NCBI RefSeq assembly: GCF_001625215.2
Contig: NC_030383.2
Coordinates: forward strand, 60,502,949-60,566,948
Length of the DNA stretch: 64,000 nt
Origin: Daucus carota subsp. sativus
Taxonomy: Eukaryota > Streptophyta > Magnoliopsida > Apiales > Apiaceae
Direction: 5' to 3'
The position numbers and the translations under genes were made by a program. The notes below the pieces were generated by a model. That model was not told the DNA's origin, made no database searches, and saw nothing but the letters and a program-made list of their open reading frames with translations. Shown here in pieces: positions 1 through 11,450 of the stretch (positions within the stretch are counted from its first letter, which is position 1; every line of letters begins with the position of its first letter).

Positions 1-483
1 AATTATCATGATTGAATTCTGCAGTAAGTCATAAAATGCAAGACGGTAAACCTTCAACTTCTTAGATTCTTGATTCGCAAATTAAATATATATTGAAGAG
101 GAAAAGTACTGCCAAGATAGAAGTAGGCACCCAAATTTTTTTGTTACTTTACATTTGACTTTTCACAAAAATATCATGAATATCGTTTTAATGAAATTAT
201 CATGATTGAATTCTGCAGTATAATATATCTGATAATCTAAGACTTAGAATGGATTGATAATCTGTAAGAGTTTCTCGAAAATATGTCTTTTTAATTTTTA
301 ATAAAGAACTTATTTTTTAAGCTTAATTTTGTTTGTGTGGAAAAATTGTATTGGGAACTATACTGAAATAGTTCTCAAGTTGCTGGCATGAACTAGAACT
401 GGCTATCAAATTGCATTGCTTAATAATTTTTTTTTGCTTTTTATCTCTTCTTGGTTTCTTATTTTCTTTAAATCTTTCTACAG
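1..483 (+). other. Intron (and unseen upstream part) of the receptor-like kinase gene
   Basis: No coding exon is convincing here. The stretch ends in a T-rich tract and a CAG acceptor just before the first kinase exon. A 26-bp perfect direct repeat (1-26 and 195-220), containing GAATTCTGCAG, is the only structure seen. The extracellular and membrane exons expected for this kinase family must lie left of the window. Confidence 0.55.
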
Positions 484-2069
484 AAACAGCGAAGACAATT
501 ACTAGTAATGCTCCTCCGTCAGCAGGACCAGTTCCCCACCCAACCAGCACACGTTTTCTTGCATATGAAGAGCTTAAAGAAGCAACAAATAACTTTGATA
601 GTAGCTCTATACTTGGAGAGGGTGGATTTGGGAAAGTTTTTAAGGGGATATTAAGTGACGGTACACAGGTAGCAATAAAGCGGCTTACTAGTGGTGGGCA
701 GCAAGGGGGTAAAGAGTTTTTAGTAGAGGTTGAGATGCTTAGTAGGTTGCATCACCGTAACCTTGTTAAACTTGTTGGTTATTACAGCAATCGCGACTCT
801 TCACAAAACCTGCTTTGTTACGAGCTGGTTCCTAATGGAAGTCTGGAGCAGTGGCTCCACGGTAATTACCATTCATCAATCCTTTTTAACATCCTTTGTT
901 TATTTGGTTTTGCTTAGTTACATTATTCTTTAATCCTGATGTTTATTGATTGGAGGATTTACAGCTTAAAAAAGGAATTACTTTTTTTTTTCGAAAGAAA
1001 AAAAGAAGGAATTACTTAGACTAAGGCATTCCAAAATAATTGTCAACAAATGTTTATGTTGATGCAGGTCCTTTGGGACTGAACTGTCCTCTTGATTGGG
1101 ATACCAGGATGAAGATTGCCCTTGATGCCGCACGTGGCCTTGCTTACCTGCATGAGGATTCACAACCTTGTGTCATCCATAGAGATTTCAAGGCATCCAA
1201 TATCTTGCTTGAGAACAATTTTCATGCTAAAGTTGCTGATTTTGGCCTCGCGAAACAGGCACCTGAAGGCAGAGTAAACTACCTGTCTACTCGTGTTATG
1301 GGTACATTTGGGTCAGTCCTCATCTTCAACTTTGTTACCTTATTAAGAAAGAAACAGCACTATGATAAGACCATGGAAAGTATTAGTTTGGTTGCTATTA
1401 TTATGACATATGCATCCTTACCAATAAAATATTAATTAATTAGGTATGTAGCTCCTGAATATGCCATGACTGGCCATCTTCTGGTCAAAAGTGATGTGTA
1501 TAGCTACGGGGTTGTTCTCCTTGAGTTGTTGACGGGTAAGAGGCCAGTGGATATGTCACAACCATCAGGACAAGAAAATCTTGTTACATGGGTCAGTACT
1601 AATATTCATCGACCCCTTGGATAGATTTTTCTTTTGTTCAGATTATTTGCTGTTGAACTAAATGTGCAAATATACTACTACATCTTGGTTTCAGGCTAGG
1701 CCAATGCTTAGAGATAAGGATAGCTTGAATGAGCTTGCTGATCCGAGGCTTGAAGGGAAGTATCCAAAAGAAGATTTTGTAAGAGTTTGCACAATCGCAG
1801 CAGCTTGTGCTGCCCCAGAGGCAAACCAACGACCCACCATGGGAGAAGTGGTACAGTCGCTTAAGATGGTACAGCGTACTATGGAGTATCAAGATTCTGT
1901 ATCAACGTCAAACAATCGCCCTACGATTCGGCAGTCATGTACCACCTTTGAGTCAGATGGGACGTCTTCAATATTTTCTTCTGGACCTTACTCTGGCCTT
2001 AGCGCATTTGATAATGAAACCATCTCTCGGACGGCTGTATTTTCTGAAGATCTTCATGAAGGAAGGTGA
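484..2069 (+). CDS. Receptor-like Ser/Thr protein kinase, At4g02010-type (3' part, four exons)
   Basis: Exons 484-861, 1068-1311, 1444-1591 and 1695-2069 join in frame through GT-AG introns. The product phosphorylates protein substrates on Ser/Thr at the plasma membrane. Visible kinase motifs are the glycine loop GEGGFGKVF, the VAIK lysine, the catalytic [14 protein letters not shown], and APEYAM split across an intron. The juxtamembrane segment [20 protein letters not shown] and the tail [13 protein letters not shown]...FSEDLHEGR are near-identical, from memory, to Arabidopsis At4g02010, so this is a confident family call. The ectodomain, transmembrane segment and first exons are missing because the window starts inside an intron, not because the gene is broken. 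The HRDF variant (instead of HRDL) is normal for this subfamily. Stop codon TGA at 2067-2069. The ligand is unknown. Confidence 0.93.
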
Positions 2070-2780
2070 TCATAATCACAACTTAGCCGGAGTGCTTCAC
2101 ACATTGAAAAGGGCTGTCCATTCAAACCACTTGGTACTCTTGCCAATTGACAGCAAAGAATATTGCCTGCTGGTGCTGGATTTTTCTGGCAGTGATTTTG
2201 TGCCTTTGGTTGATTGGGGCTGAGAATGTTAGTGTTGTGCTTGTAGTCCCATTGTAGAGACCTGTCGTTCAGTTTTCGCAATGCAGTGAGGTGATCGTTC
2301 TCTACATGTCGGACTCTGATTTATGTACATGTGTGCTTTGTTGTATCTAGTTTTGTTTCAGTGGACGTAGCTGGGTTTCAAGTAAGGAAATTCAAATCCT
2401 TCTTTCATCATTTTACCCTTATCCACATTGCCTAGTATTATCCCTTCATCAACTCCTTTATCTAGTTGTGGTAAGCATAGTCGGTTATAGAATTAAACTA
2501 AGTACACCCAGGTCATCAGTTTGCAAGCTCCACAAAATATTAGCACTTGTTGGATTCCACAAGGGAGTCCAGATGTAATACAAGCCTATGTTCAAGAGTC
2601 AGGTACCTCGTAAGCGTTGCCAGCGTTTATTAAGTGCAAATTTAGTGGCAATATCACCTTTTTTGACGGGGAAAGGTATGTTATGGCAAATGGCAATCAT
2701 CAGTCTGACACCCGCAATCAGACCTGAATCCATTTTGAAGTAGGTCAAGCATGATGAAAAAAGATGGTTAGAAACTTATT
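2070..2780 (+). other. 3' UTR and spacer after the kinase gene
   Basis: T/G-rich sequence typical of a plant 3' UTR follows the stop for roughly 300 bases. No gene or repeat was recognised in the remainder. Confidence 0.4.
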
Positions 2781-2783
2781 TAG

Positions 2784-3079
2784 TGTTTGGTTGGGGTGAA
2801 TGAAAATGGAAGGAATGGAATGAGATTTGAATTATAATTTAGTTGAATGTATAGTAACCATTCTATTCTTATCACCTCTAATTAGAGCTCAAACTCTTCA
2901 TTTCGTGAAGGAATGATCCATTCCTTATCATACTTATTTTCTACCCAAATTTTATCATACAAAATTTGCTATCATTCATTTTTTTTCTAAGTCCTCCCTC
3001 CTACACTCAATTAATTTCTTTTATTTTTACTCATTGCATTCCTTTCCATTCCATTCATCCCAACCAAGCACAACATTAG
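2784..3079. mobile_element. MITE family 1, copy a (hAT-like TIRs)
   Basis: The left end reads GTTTGGTTGGGGTGAATGAA and the right end is its imperfect reverse complement (TTCATCCCAACCAAGCAC). The inside is AT-rich with GGAATGGAAT-type motifs mirrored on both sides. It has no coding capacity. Copies b (4510-4809) and c (9040-9331) are in the window. Confidence 0.75.
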
Positions 3080-3133
3080 AACTTAGAAGTGATAAAAGGG
3101 CGAATAGACGTGCTATGATATTCAAAGTAAATA

Positions 3134-3718
3134 CTCCCTCCCCGTTTCTCTTTTTCACGCTTGCCAACACATCTTTTTGATCGTTAATATATTTAATTTC
3201 GTATTAGTATTAAATATGAAAACCTCACCGTATTAAAGTACCGGTAAATACGAATCTAACAATATCACAAGATCATTATGACTATATTAAGGGTCTGTTT
3301 GGAGTGTTGTTAAAATTTGCGGCGCGGTCAGAAAAAGTGCTGGTAAAAAAGTGCTGTTGTAGAAATCAGATAACTGTTTGGTAATTTTTTTGATATATGC
3401 TAATTTTGAGTTATAATATTAAAAAAATTATTTTTTTTGGTGAGGTTTGATATTGAAATTTATAACAGCTTCCTGCAAAAGCTGAAAACAGCTTTTTCCA
3501 AAAGCATGAGAGGACTTGCTTTTTCGAAAAGCAGCTTTTCAGCTAAAAGCTGCTTTTAGATTTACCAAACAGTTTTTCACCTGCTTTTCAGCAAATAGCT
3601 GTTGTTGCTGTCTGCAACAGCAACCCCAAACAGTACCTTAGTCTTATGATTAAACGTAAATTAGTGATTTGTCTCATGTTATTAATAGTCCCGACATATC
3701 AAATTGTCACGGAGGGTG
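3134..3718. mobile_element. Stowaway-like MITE, interrupted by another MITE
   Basis: It starts at a TA with CTCCCTCCCCGTTTCTC and ends with CACGGAGGG, the classic Stowaway terminal signature in inverted orientation. The two halves (3134-3290 and 3645-3718) flank a different TIR element. This matches a widespread plant element; the end at about 3718 is slightly degenerate. Confidence 0.65.
3291..3644. mobile_element. hAT-type MITE nested in a Stowaway MITE
   Basis: The terminal inverted repeats are GGGTCTGTTTGG at the left and CCAAACAGTACC at the right. The interior carries GCTGAAAAGCAGCTTTT hairpin-prone blocks. It sits inside the Stowaway element, so it is the younger insertion. Confidence 0.7.
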
Positions 3719-3746
3719 CACCGGATAGTATCAACAACATATTGGG

Positions 3747-3973
3747 GCCGTTTGGGTTAGCTTAAAAGAAGTGACTTCTTGCTTATAGTAAAGAAGTGGA
3801 GTAGAAGTGAGAAGTAAATAAGTTAATAAAATGTTTGGAAAAGAAGCAGAAGCTGTGAGAGAGAAGCTAGCATTCTCAGCTTCTTAAAAGTGCTTCTACT
3901 TTTTTGCACAAACGGGTCAAGAGAAGCAGAAGCCAGAAGCAGCTTCCGCTTCTCTCGGCCAAACAGGCCCATT
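3747..3973. mobile_element. hAT-type MITE
   Basis: Left end GGGGCCGTTTGGGTTAGC, right end GCCAAACAGGCCCA in inverted orientation, with AGAAGCAGAAGC-rich interior. It is about 225 bp and non-coding. Confidence 0.7.
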
Positions 3974-4509
3974 GTTTTCGGAATTTCATCATCAACCAGT
4001 TGAATAAGTTTCGTTTATGGTAGGGTTGTATATATGTCGCTTTCCAGCATCACGTACAGACGTACTGTTGAGATATACACAGGATTGATTGATTGAATAT
4101 CTGTGGTCGCCTCACAACCAGCAAACTTTATGTGCAAATCGCAAGGTGTAATGTGTAAAGTGTGTACTTTGCCATATCTCCCAAGTCATTCCACCGGCCA
4201 CGGACCACCATAATATAAACGGATAACTTGTTTTTATTGGCTAAGCTAGTTTCTTGGACTTCACTAATACTCTAAAGTGTTTTACTCCTATCATGTTAGC
4301 CACATATGTTACTATCAAAGCAATCAAATCTCTCTGTAAACTAATACTCGCCCATAAAGGTTGTCGAATGGCGAACATAATTTATTTTTAAAATAATACA
4401 CGCCAATGAATATCACTACATCGAGTGCTTGGTAAAGCCCTTGCAGACCAATTAATTAGTGCAAACCCCAAGTGGTACTAGACTTGCTATGCCTGCGTAT
4501 CACTAAGGT

Positions 4510-4809
4510 TGTGTTAAATGAATGAAATGGAAGGAGAATGGAATGAATTGATCATAGAAAATGTGAATAATTTTCATTCCTTCGGTCATTTCAATCTTAT
4601 TATTTTAACAATAACTTTAACTCACATGTTTTGGAATAAATGCTCATTTCTTTTCTACATCATATTTCTTTACCATCTTTCTCGTAAGCAATTTAACTAC
4701 ATTCATATTTTATCATTATTATTTCATACTTTCTTCTTTCTCCTTACTTCTATATAATTTTTTATTCTATTCTCCCCCTATTTCATTCAATGAAATGAAC
4801 ACAACCCAA
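4510..4809. mobile_element. MITE family 1, copy b (divergent)
   Basis: Left AGGTTGTGTTAAATGAATGAA and right TTCATTCAATGAAATGAACACAACCC are inverted relatives. The interior resembles copies a and c (ATGGAAGGAGAATGG blocks). It is more diverged than the others and therefore probably older. Confidence 0.6.
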
Positions 4810-5840
4810 GAATCACGCAAATATGAAGAGCTGATAATCGGCAGAGACAATTTGGCTAGCCATTTTCGCCCGGAACAAATAGTACAGCTGGGGGTGAGCA
4901 AATCAAAAATCGTCCAGCCTAAATAATGGGGGCGAGAACAGTTGAATTGGAAGTGATAAATCGAAACCGGTTTCTAAAAAAATATTGCAATGGGTCCGAA
5001 TTAGACTGTAAACGAATAATATATATTATTAAATTAGATATATTATATATATATATCTTATCAGTTACAAGTATAGTATTTAATATATAAATTTAATTAA
5101 ATATATCTTGACGATATCGGGGTGATTAATTGATTTTTATGCTTTTTCTTTATTAATAATATAAATACTTTTTCAAAATATATCCAATTTTCTTGGACTG
5201 AACCGGATTATTTTAGTTGATCGTCCATAACATAACTTCGGCGGTTCAGTTTGATCACAAAAAAGATGACATTTAGAAATTTATTTATATTTTAAACGTA
5301 AAATTTAAATATTTATCATCTAAAATTATATATTTATCATTTTTTTTACCTGCAACCGTTCTTTCCTCTGTAAATCGAGATTGCTGAAAACAGAACTTTT
5401 TACAGAAAATACTATTTTCAATAGAAGAACATAATACAATCAGAACCGAAAAATAAACTTTTTCCAAAATTTAAATAATTTCTTGGTTAGAAGAAAAAGG
5501 AATCAGAATAAGACATACTTTTTTTTTTTTTTTTTTTTTGATGGAGAATAAGACATACTTATTCAAAAAGTAAAATATAATTTTTGCTCAAATAAAAATT
5601 CAATAAAGAAACCGCAACAATAACCAATCCACGTCACAGCTCTAACATAAACACCCAGTGCGCACGCCAGCTAACCTACACCCAACCCTGCATCATAACA
5701 AACCCACGAGAAGAAGAGGGAAACAAAAATTAAAATCAAAAATCGAAAAAGGAAAGCAGCGACTCTCGAGCGAGTCACTCCGAGTCGACTCAGTGAGTCG
5801 AAATCACAAAAATTAACGGACGGGATAAACAAAAATACAA
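4810..5840. other. AT-rich spacer upstream of the INO80B-type gene
   Basis: It holds AT microsatellite-like runs near 5020-5065, a T run at 5519-5539, and a possible relic of a repeat with GAACCGG motifs between about 4885 and 5245. An imperfect palindrome rich in GAGTC/GACTC lies at 5771-5800. No gene was seen. Confidence 0.4.
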
Positions 5841-5930
5841 TGAAGAAGATTGTCCGTAGTAGTCGTAGTAGAAGTACAAGTCTTCGTTTTATCACACCTA
5901 TACATACACCTATACGTACAACTATTTTAG

Positions 5931-5969
5931 AAACCCTAGCTTTGATTTACAAACACCTTTTTTTATATA
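5931..5969 (+). promoter_or_regulatory. Putative core promoter of the INO80B-type gene: telo-box and TATA-like motif
   Basis: AAACCCTAG (5931-5939) is the plant telo-box found in promoters of many ribosomal and chromatin genes. TATATA at 5964-5969 lies about 25 bases after it. The transcription start would be near 5990-6000. This is inferred from motifs only. Confidence 0.4.
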
Positions 5970-6050
5970 CACACAAAATTAGATATAAGTATATATTAAT
6001 TGATCATGATTTTCGAGATCGGTTATTTTTATTGAAGTTTTTTTGGTGAT

Positions 6051-6125
6051 TTTCGCGGGAAAATTGAGGTTCGTGTGTGGTTGTTTGGGGCGGGAAAATT
6101 GAGGTTCGTGTGTGGTTGTTTGGGG
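6051..6125 (+). promoter_or_regulatory. Two E2F-like sites in a 35-bp tandem duplication, INO80B leader
   Basis: TTTCGCGGGAAA (6051-6062) and GGCGGGAAA (6089-6097) fit the E2F/DP consensus (TTTSSCGC and its complement). A 35-bp unit from 6056 to 6090 is repeated exactly at 6091-6125, which brings a second CGGGAAA core. E2F sites are common upstream of S-phase and chromatin genes; function here is inferred. Confidence 0.5.
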
Positions 6126-6160
6126 AGATTGAGGCTCGGAGAGGCGCGATCGAGGAGAAG

Positions 6161-7054
6161 GTGAGTGAATTTTGTGTGTGTGTGTGTGTTTTGATTGAGT
6201 GGATTGTGGTTTGATTTGATTTGAATTTGATCAAATTTGATTTGAATGTGATGTGGATTTGAGGTGATTTTGGTGTGTGTGTGTGAGGATTGGGGTTTGA
6301 TTTGATGTGAATTGAGGCGATTTTGGTGAATGTGATTGGTTATCGAGATCGGGGAATTAGTGTTTGTAGATGTGTGGATTGTACTAATGTGTGTATCTGT
6401 ATAAGTATTATAAGGCATATTTTTTTTGTTTGATTTTGAGGTGTTCGTGTGTGTGTGTGTGGTGATTTATGGGGAGAGTGTAGGTCTGGGTTTGATTCGA
6501 GGTTTTTTTTGTATGGATGTATGTAGCAGGAGTTTTCGAGTTTATTGTGTGTGTATGGTTTTGTTTTTGAGTGTTAATGATTTTGTAGAGATTCGGATAT
6601 TAGACTTATGGCGTGAGTGTTAGGGTTTTTTGTTGGTTGTATAGTAGAATTCGACTCTACGGACTGATTAATGCGGTGTAGATAATTTTATTGTGAATTG
6701 ATTGGTAGCATTTCATGATCTATGATCATCTATTTGTCGGTATCTTGTGAATATACGATTTGATTGTGTATACAACAAGTGCATTTATGTTGAATTTTAA
6801 TCTTTGCGGTATGATTTTTTTTGCGCTTTGATATGTGTTTAACGTTTATGCATTAATGGCATTTTTAGGGCCTTTGCATGATGCTTTCTTATAGTTAAGC
6901 TATCTTTGCAATGTGGTTGTGATTATTTGTCTGTGTAAAACGCACTTTGTGGATTTTGCCAGATGATAGTTATCAATAATGTTTTATGATGCATATGGCT
7001 GTCAAACTAATACAAATTAATGTAATCAGCTGACCCTTTCTGTATATGATGCAG
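6161..7054 (+). other. 5' UTR intron of the INO80B-type gene
   Basis: A GAAG/GTGAGT donor at 6160/6161 and a TGATGCAG acceptor at 7053-7054 enclose T- and G-rich sequence with several GTGTGT runs. This is the usual long leader intron of a plant housekeeping gene. Open frames in it on the minus strand are low-complexity artefacts. Confidence 0.6.
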
Positions 7055-7092
7055 CCTTTTCAAACCCACCTGGGGGTTTTGTTACTTGTCAT

Positions 7093-7116
7093 ATGATCGC
7101 TCTTGGTGGACTTTAA
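7093..7116 (+). CDS. Possible upstream ORF (7 codons) before the INO80B start
   Basis: ATG at 7093 opens a frame of seven codons closed by TAA at 7114-7116, ending 13 bases before the main start codon at 7130. It could reduce translation of the main frame. It might be non-functional. Confidence 0.35.
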   Translation: MIALGGL

Positions 7117-7129
7117 TATCATTGTTACG

Positions 7130-10100
7130 ATGGATGAGTCTGGTGCTCGGTTTGAAGGTATTGCAAGCACTGCAAGGAAAAAGAGAAGCCAAACTTCTCG
7201 TCGACCTAAGCCTGAATCACAACCATTAGCGGAGGGTCGTAATAAGTCAACTTTATTGGCACAACAGCTTCCAGATGATAAAGCCAAAATCTCCAGTGAT
7301 GAGAAGTCTGGTTATGGTGGTAGCTCAAAGAGAAAGAAAGTGTTTAACCTTAATCTATGTGCTTCACGGGATTCTTCAGTTACTAAAGATGAAGGTGAGC
7401 ATGCTCATAAGAAGTTGAAAAAAGATAGTGGTTCAAGTACATTGCATAACAACAGTGGTTTGAAAGTTGATAATGAGAAGGGAGGTGGTTCGAACCAAAA
7501 TCATCATAATGGTGGTCTTGCCTCTAGTAGGAACTCAGGATCGCTTGGTGATGCAAAGGAGGGTAAGTTAAAAAAGGTTAAGCTAAAGGTTGGTGGTGTG
7601 ACACGCACCATTCAGACAAAGCCCACTTCTCATGCTACGAAGCCCACTTCTCATGCTACGAAGCCCACTTCTCACTCTGCATCGGGCAATGGATCTTCTA
7701 CAAAGAGTGCTAAAACATCGACTGCTCCTAGGCCACGGCCAAAACTAATTCTCCAGGTCTGCTGCTATATGATATATGAGAAAGTTATATAGTTTGATTT
7801 GTTAAATATATTCAAGTAATAAATATTTTTGATTGATTTGTCTTTTCCTTTTATCTCTGCAATGCAATAATGCTTACCTTATTAGGGGTGTTTTCATCTC
7901 AGAAGGAAAGAAAACTCTTCGGTTATTTGGACAGTGTGAAATTGTAAAGGAAAAATTTTATTTTATAATTTCTTCCATTTTGGTCCCGAACTCAGAACTA
8001 CTAAAATCACTTGCTATATATTTTGTCTTCAGTCCAACGCAGTATATTGTTTTTCTAGAGCATATGGATATATTTCCGACTGAAACACGTGGTATTCATT
8101 TTGTTGGACATGACTTGGGTCGTGTGCTGCTTGTTTGGGAATTAATCTTTAGTTCTTATTCCATTTTAATTTCCTTCCATACTTTTTCTTATTTTATTGT
8201 TTCTAATTGTTCAAAATAATCTTTAATTCTTTTTTGGGTATTTCAGGACGATTCTGATGAAGACAATTCTCCACCTCTAGACAAAAAATCAGGCTTGCAA
8301 GGAACCCCGTGTAAGGATTTCTCAAACGGGGACAATAATCACAGTAAAGAGGAAATTACTAGCGGTCAGATGTCTGGGAGAAATGGCTCCAGAAAGCAAG
8401 CAGAAAGGTCGGACCGGGTTCGCAAGAGTAGGAGGATGCCAAAGAAACGTGATTTAAATGGAGAATCTGATGATGAGGACGATGATGAGATCCGGTACCT
8501 GGAGAAACTCCGAACTTCTAAAGTTGCAGCTGGGTACAAAGATGCTGGGGAAGAATCTGGCATCAAACAACGAAGTCTATCTAGGGATTTAAGAGGTGGG
8601 AATGTCAAAGATTTTGGTCCTTCAAAGTTAGGCAAAGATGGTAAGAAGGCCAAATCAGAGAGAGGTTCACAGGACACAGATTATGAAGAGGAGGAAGAAG
8701 TAATGTCTGAAGGGGAGCCTGAAGCTAAAAAGAAGTTAGCAAAGGATGTTACTGATTCTCCAGCTGAAGGTAGAAAGGAAATAGCTCTTACAACTCGTCA
8801 ACGAGCTCTTCTGTCCGGCAAAGATGCTTCTTCCGTGTCAATTGAGTTTCCAAATGGTTTACCACCACCTCCACCTCGAAGTATGTTGTATGAAATGGTC
8901 TTTTCTTCCTGTTTAATAAGCTTAAGATCTTTTGCCTAGTAAAATGTTGCTGCAATTTGGTTAGCTTCTCTGTGAATAATTTGTAATAAGTAATAACTGT
9001 TTAGATATACTTATATCTGATTTATATGAAACTGTTTATGTTGTGTTTGGTTGGGGTGAATGAATTTAGAAGGAAAGGAATGGAATTTGAACTATGTTGT
9101 GAGCAATTATTTATAAATTTCATTCCTTCCTCCATTCCATTCTTTGCCCCCTATACTAGAGATCACATCCCAAATTTGAGAAGGAATGCTCCATTCCCTC
9201 TATTCAATTTCTTTTCAAATCTCATCCTAACAATTTTGCACTCACTCAATTTATTAAAAAACTTCCTTCCTATGTCTATTATATTTATTTAATTTTGGTC
9301 ATTTCATTCTCCCCAACCAAACACAACATTAGTTCTAGTTAAGGCTTTCATTTAGTCGCTCCACAGGTAACATGGATAAAAAAATATTCTTGGGGTTTGT
9401 TGTTGCAGATTTCTCAGCTCTGATTATACATTATATAGACAAAATCTGCATTTCTGACTTGTGATACTCCCTCCATCCCAATTTAGATGAGCCTTTTTGT
9501 AAAAGAAATTTATCCCAAATTAGTTAATCTTTTTCTTCTTTCAGTGTATAATTATCAATAATCTTCCAACATTACCCCTTACTATTTATCATTTCCAATA
9601 CAGCAGCCTCTCTATACGTTAATATAATAAATATGGGTAGATGAGGAAAAGTTGCAAACATTTAAAGCTTCTTAATATGTGTGAAATCTGCAAAAGGCTC
9701 ATCTAAATTGGGATTATGAGTCTGGAAATTAGTGTATGGATATATAGTTCATCACTTTTTTAGCATTTACACATATGTACACTAAGCTTTTTGAATGCAC
9801 AAGAAACTGTAATTTAATAGCCACTTATGATTGAACTAAAACCGCGGTTTTGATCTGTCCAGAACAAAAGGAGAAACTGACGGAAGTGGAGCAGCAGCTG
9901 AAGAAAGCTGAGGCTGCTGAGAGGCGTAAATTGCAGAATGAGAAGGCGGCTCGTGAGTCAGAGGTTTGCTTTTATTCAATTACTTCTTGAGCATATAATT
10001 GTTATGTGGTCTTCATATTATCGATGTAGTAATGATTTTATATGATAACTGATCATAGGCTGAGGCAATCAGAAAAATACTTGGTCAAGATTCTAGTAGA

Positions 10101-11154
10101 AAGAAGCGAGAAGATAAAATAAAGAAGCGTCAGGAAGAGTTGGCTGAGGTATTGTGAAGTTTGCGACTTGTGCAAAATAATATTTTAGAGAGTTTAAGCT
10201 GAGATTGTTATCCATATATTGTGCAGGAGAGGGCTGCTAATGCACGAACGCTTCCTCCGAATACTATTAGATGTGTTATGGGCCCTACCGGAACCACAGT
10301 CACCTTTTCAGAGGACATGGGTTTACCTTGCATCTTTGACACTAGAACCTGCAGGTTTTGTTTCTTTTCTGAACATCCTTTTGTTAAATACGTGATTTAA
10401 GCTTCAGAGTTTAGAACACTATATTGCATGCCTATTGGGTTATACTATTCAGGCTTGTTCAGTTTATGCAGTATTTCTATTTCGTTTCTTAGATTCTTTC
10501 TTGAAGTTAGAATAAAGTGTTATGCTAAGGGGTTGGCTTTATGTCTGGTTTATTACTTCTGCACATATAGTACCCATGTGTTCATTCTTTGCCTATCAAT
10601 GAATGTTTGGCAGGCCCTTTTTTTTGTGTCTGATTAAACAACCCCAGCCATCCACTTTACTTTTGACAAGGGTTGAACCCTCAACGTCCGTAGAGCGGTG
10701 AGGGTGAGGGAAATACCCTTTGGTATTAGGCCTTTTTTTCTATACTTTAGAACAAATTTTGCTGGAAAGAGGTCTTAGCTAACCAATTTTTATATTATAT
10801 ATACTGTCGATTTCAGTAAGAACTGTTCCTTATCAGTTTTTGGCTAGTTTGATACGTATAAATTTTACATTGTTTCTCATGAGAAATTTGGTAAAGTAGC
10901 TGAGATAAAACCATGCCTAATAAAAGTGACAAGACACTAGTTGAGCCGGTTGTTTTTCTAGTTTTAGCTAATGGTGTGAAATTCACGTGCTATTGATTTT
11001 CAGTTATCCACCTCCGCGTGAAAAATGTGCTGGTCCATCTTGTAACAACCCCTACAAGTATCGAGATTCAGCGACAAAAGCTCCTCTTTGCAGTCTTCAG
11101 TGCTACAAGGCAATTCATGAAAAGATGGATGGTGGCAACAGTAGTGGCAGTTGA
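7130..11154 (+). CDS. INO80 complex subunit B-like protein (PAPA-1 and HIT-type zinc finger)
   Basis: Six coding exons: 7130-7756, 8247-8880, 9863-9963, 10059-10148, 10227-10354 and 11004-11154; 1731 nt and 576 residues with all phases matching. The start is ATG 7130 (MDESGARFEG, then TARKKRSQTSRRP); an earlier ATG at 7093 is not in this frame. The N-terminal two-thirds is basic and acidic low-complexity. Residues about 390-480 (TTRQRALLSGKD to KKRQEELAEER) form the PAPA-1-like helical region. The last 55 residues hold a HIT-type zinc finger with CAGPSC, CSLQC and a following His. The family (yeast Ies2, human INO80B, Arabidopsis At2g47350 and At3g06660) belongs to the nuclear INO80 ATP-dependent nucleosome remodeller. 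A 21-bp minisatellite encodes KPTSHAT repeats near residues 163-184. Confidence 0.92.
7618..7680 (+). repeat. In-frame 21-bp minisatellite in INO80B exon
   Basis: AAGCCCACTTCTCATGCTACG occurs twice, followed by a third partial unit. It encodes (KPTSHAT)n. The unit is a multiple of three, so copy-number change keeps the frame. Confidence 0.85.
9040..9331. mobile_element. MITE family 1, copy c, in INO80B intron
   Basis: TIRs TGTTGTGTTTGGTTGGGG and its complement CCCCAACCAAACACAACA are almost perfect. It lies in the third coding intron (8881-9862). It is the best-preserved of the three copies, so probably the youngest. Confidence 0.8.
9477..9716. mobile_element. Stowaway-like MITE in INO80B intron
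   Basis: It starts CTCCCTCCATCCCAATTTAG after a TA. The right arm AAAGGCTCATCTAAATTGGGA mirrors it, but the terminal GGAGGGAG is lost or degraded. It shares the intron with MITE family 1 copy c. Confidence 0.7.
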
Positions 11155-11450
11155 CAGTATTTGTATTAGTCTCTTCTGTTCTATGCATGCAGGTATTCCT
11201 GCACAATTGTCTAAGAGCATATAGATTTTGATGATTTTTTGGTAATTACCATAGCTGATGATGTTAGGAGATGGGAATGTTGAAATCCATCAAGCACTTT
11301 TGTGGAATTTAAAACTCTTTTTTTTTTCCTATAAAAATATTTAGATCATTATCGAACAATCACCATTTTTCCTACTTATGGGACTCTTGAAGCTGATAAG
11401 CACCGTTCCATAATTACAGCTTAGAGAAGTCATGTGTTCAGCTAACTAGA

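Noticed and set aside
6029-6418. 129-codon open frame on the minus strand rich in Thr, His and Asn
   Set aside because: It is the complement of GT-rich leader and intron DNA of the INO80B gene and has low-complexity composition only.
7833-8219. 128-codon open frame on the plus strand
   Set aside because: It lies within INO80B intron 2, starts from no conserved position and has no recognisable domain.
10640-10750. Segment in INO80B intron with GGTTGAACCCTCAACG
   Set aside because: Looks like a retroelement tail fragment or a tRNA-like box, but it is too short and without a poly(A) or second edge.
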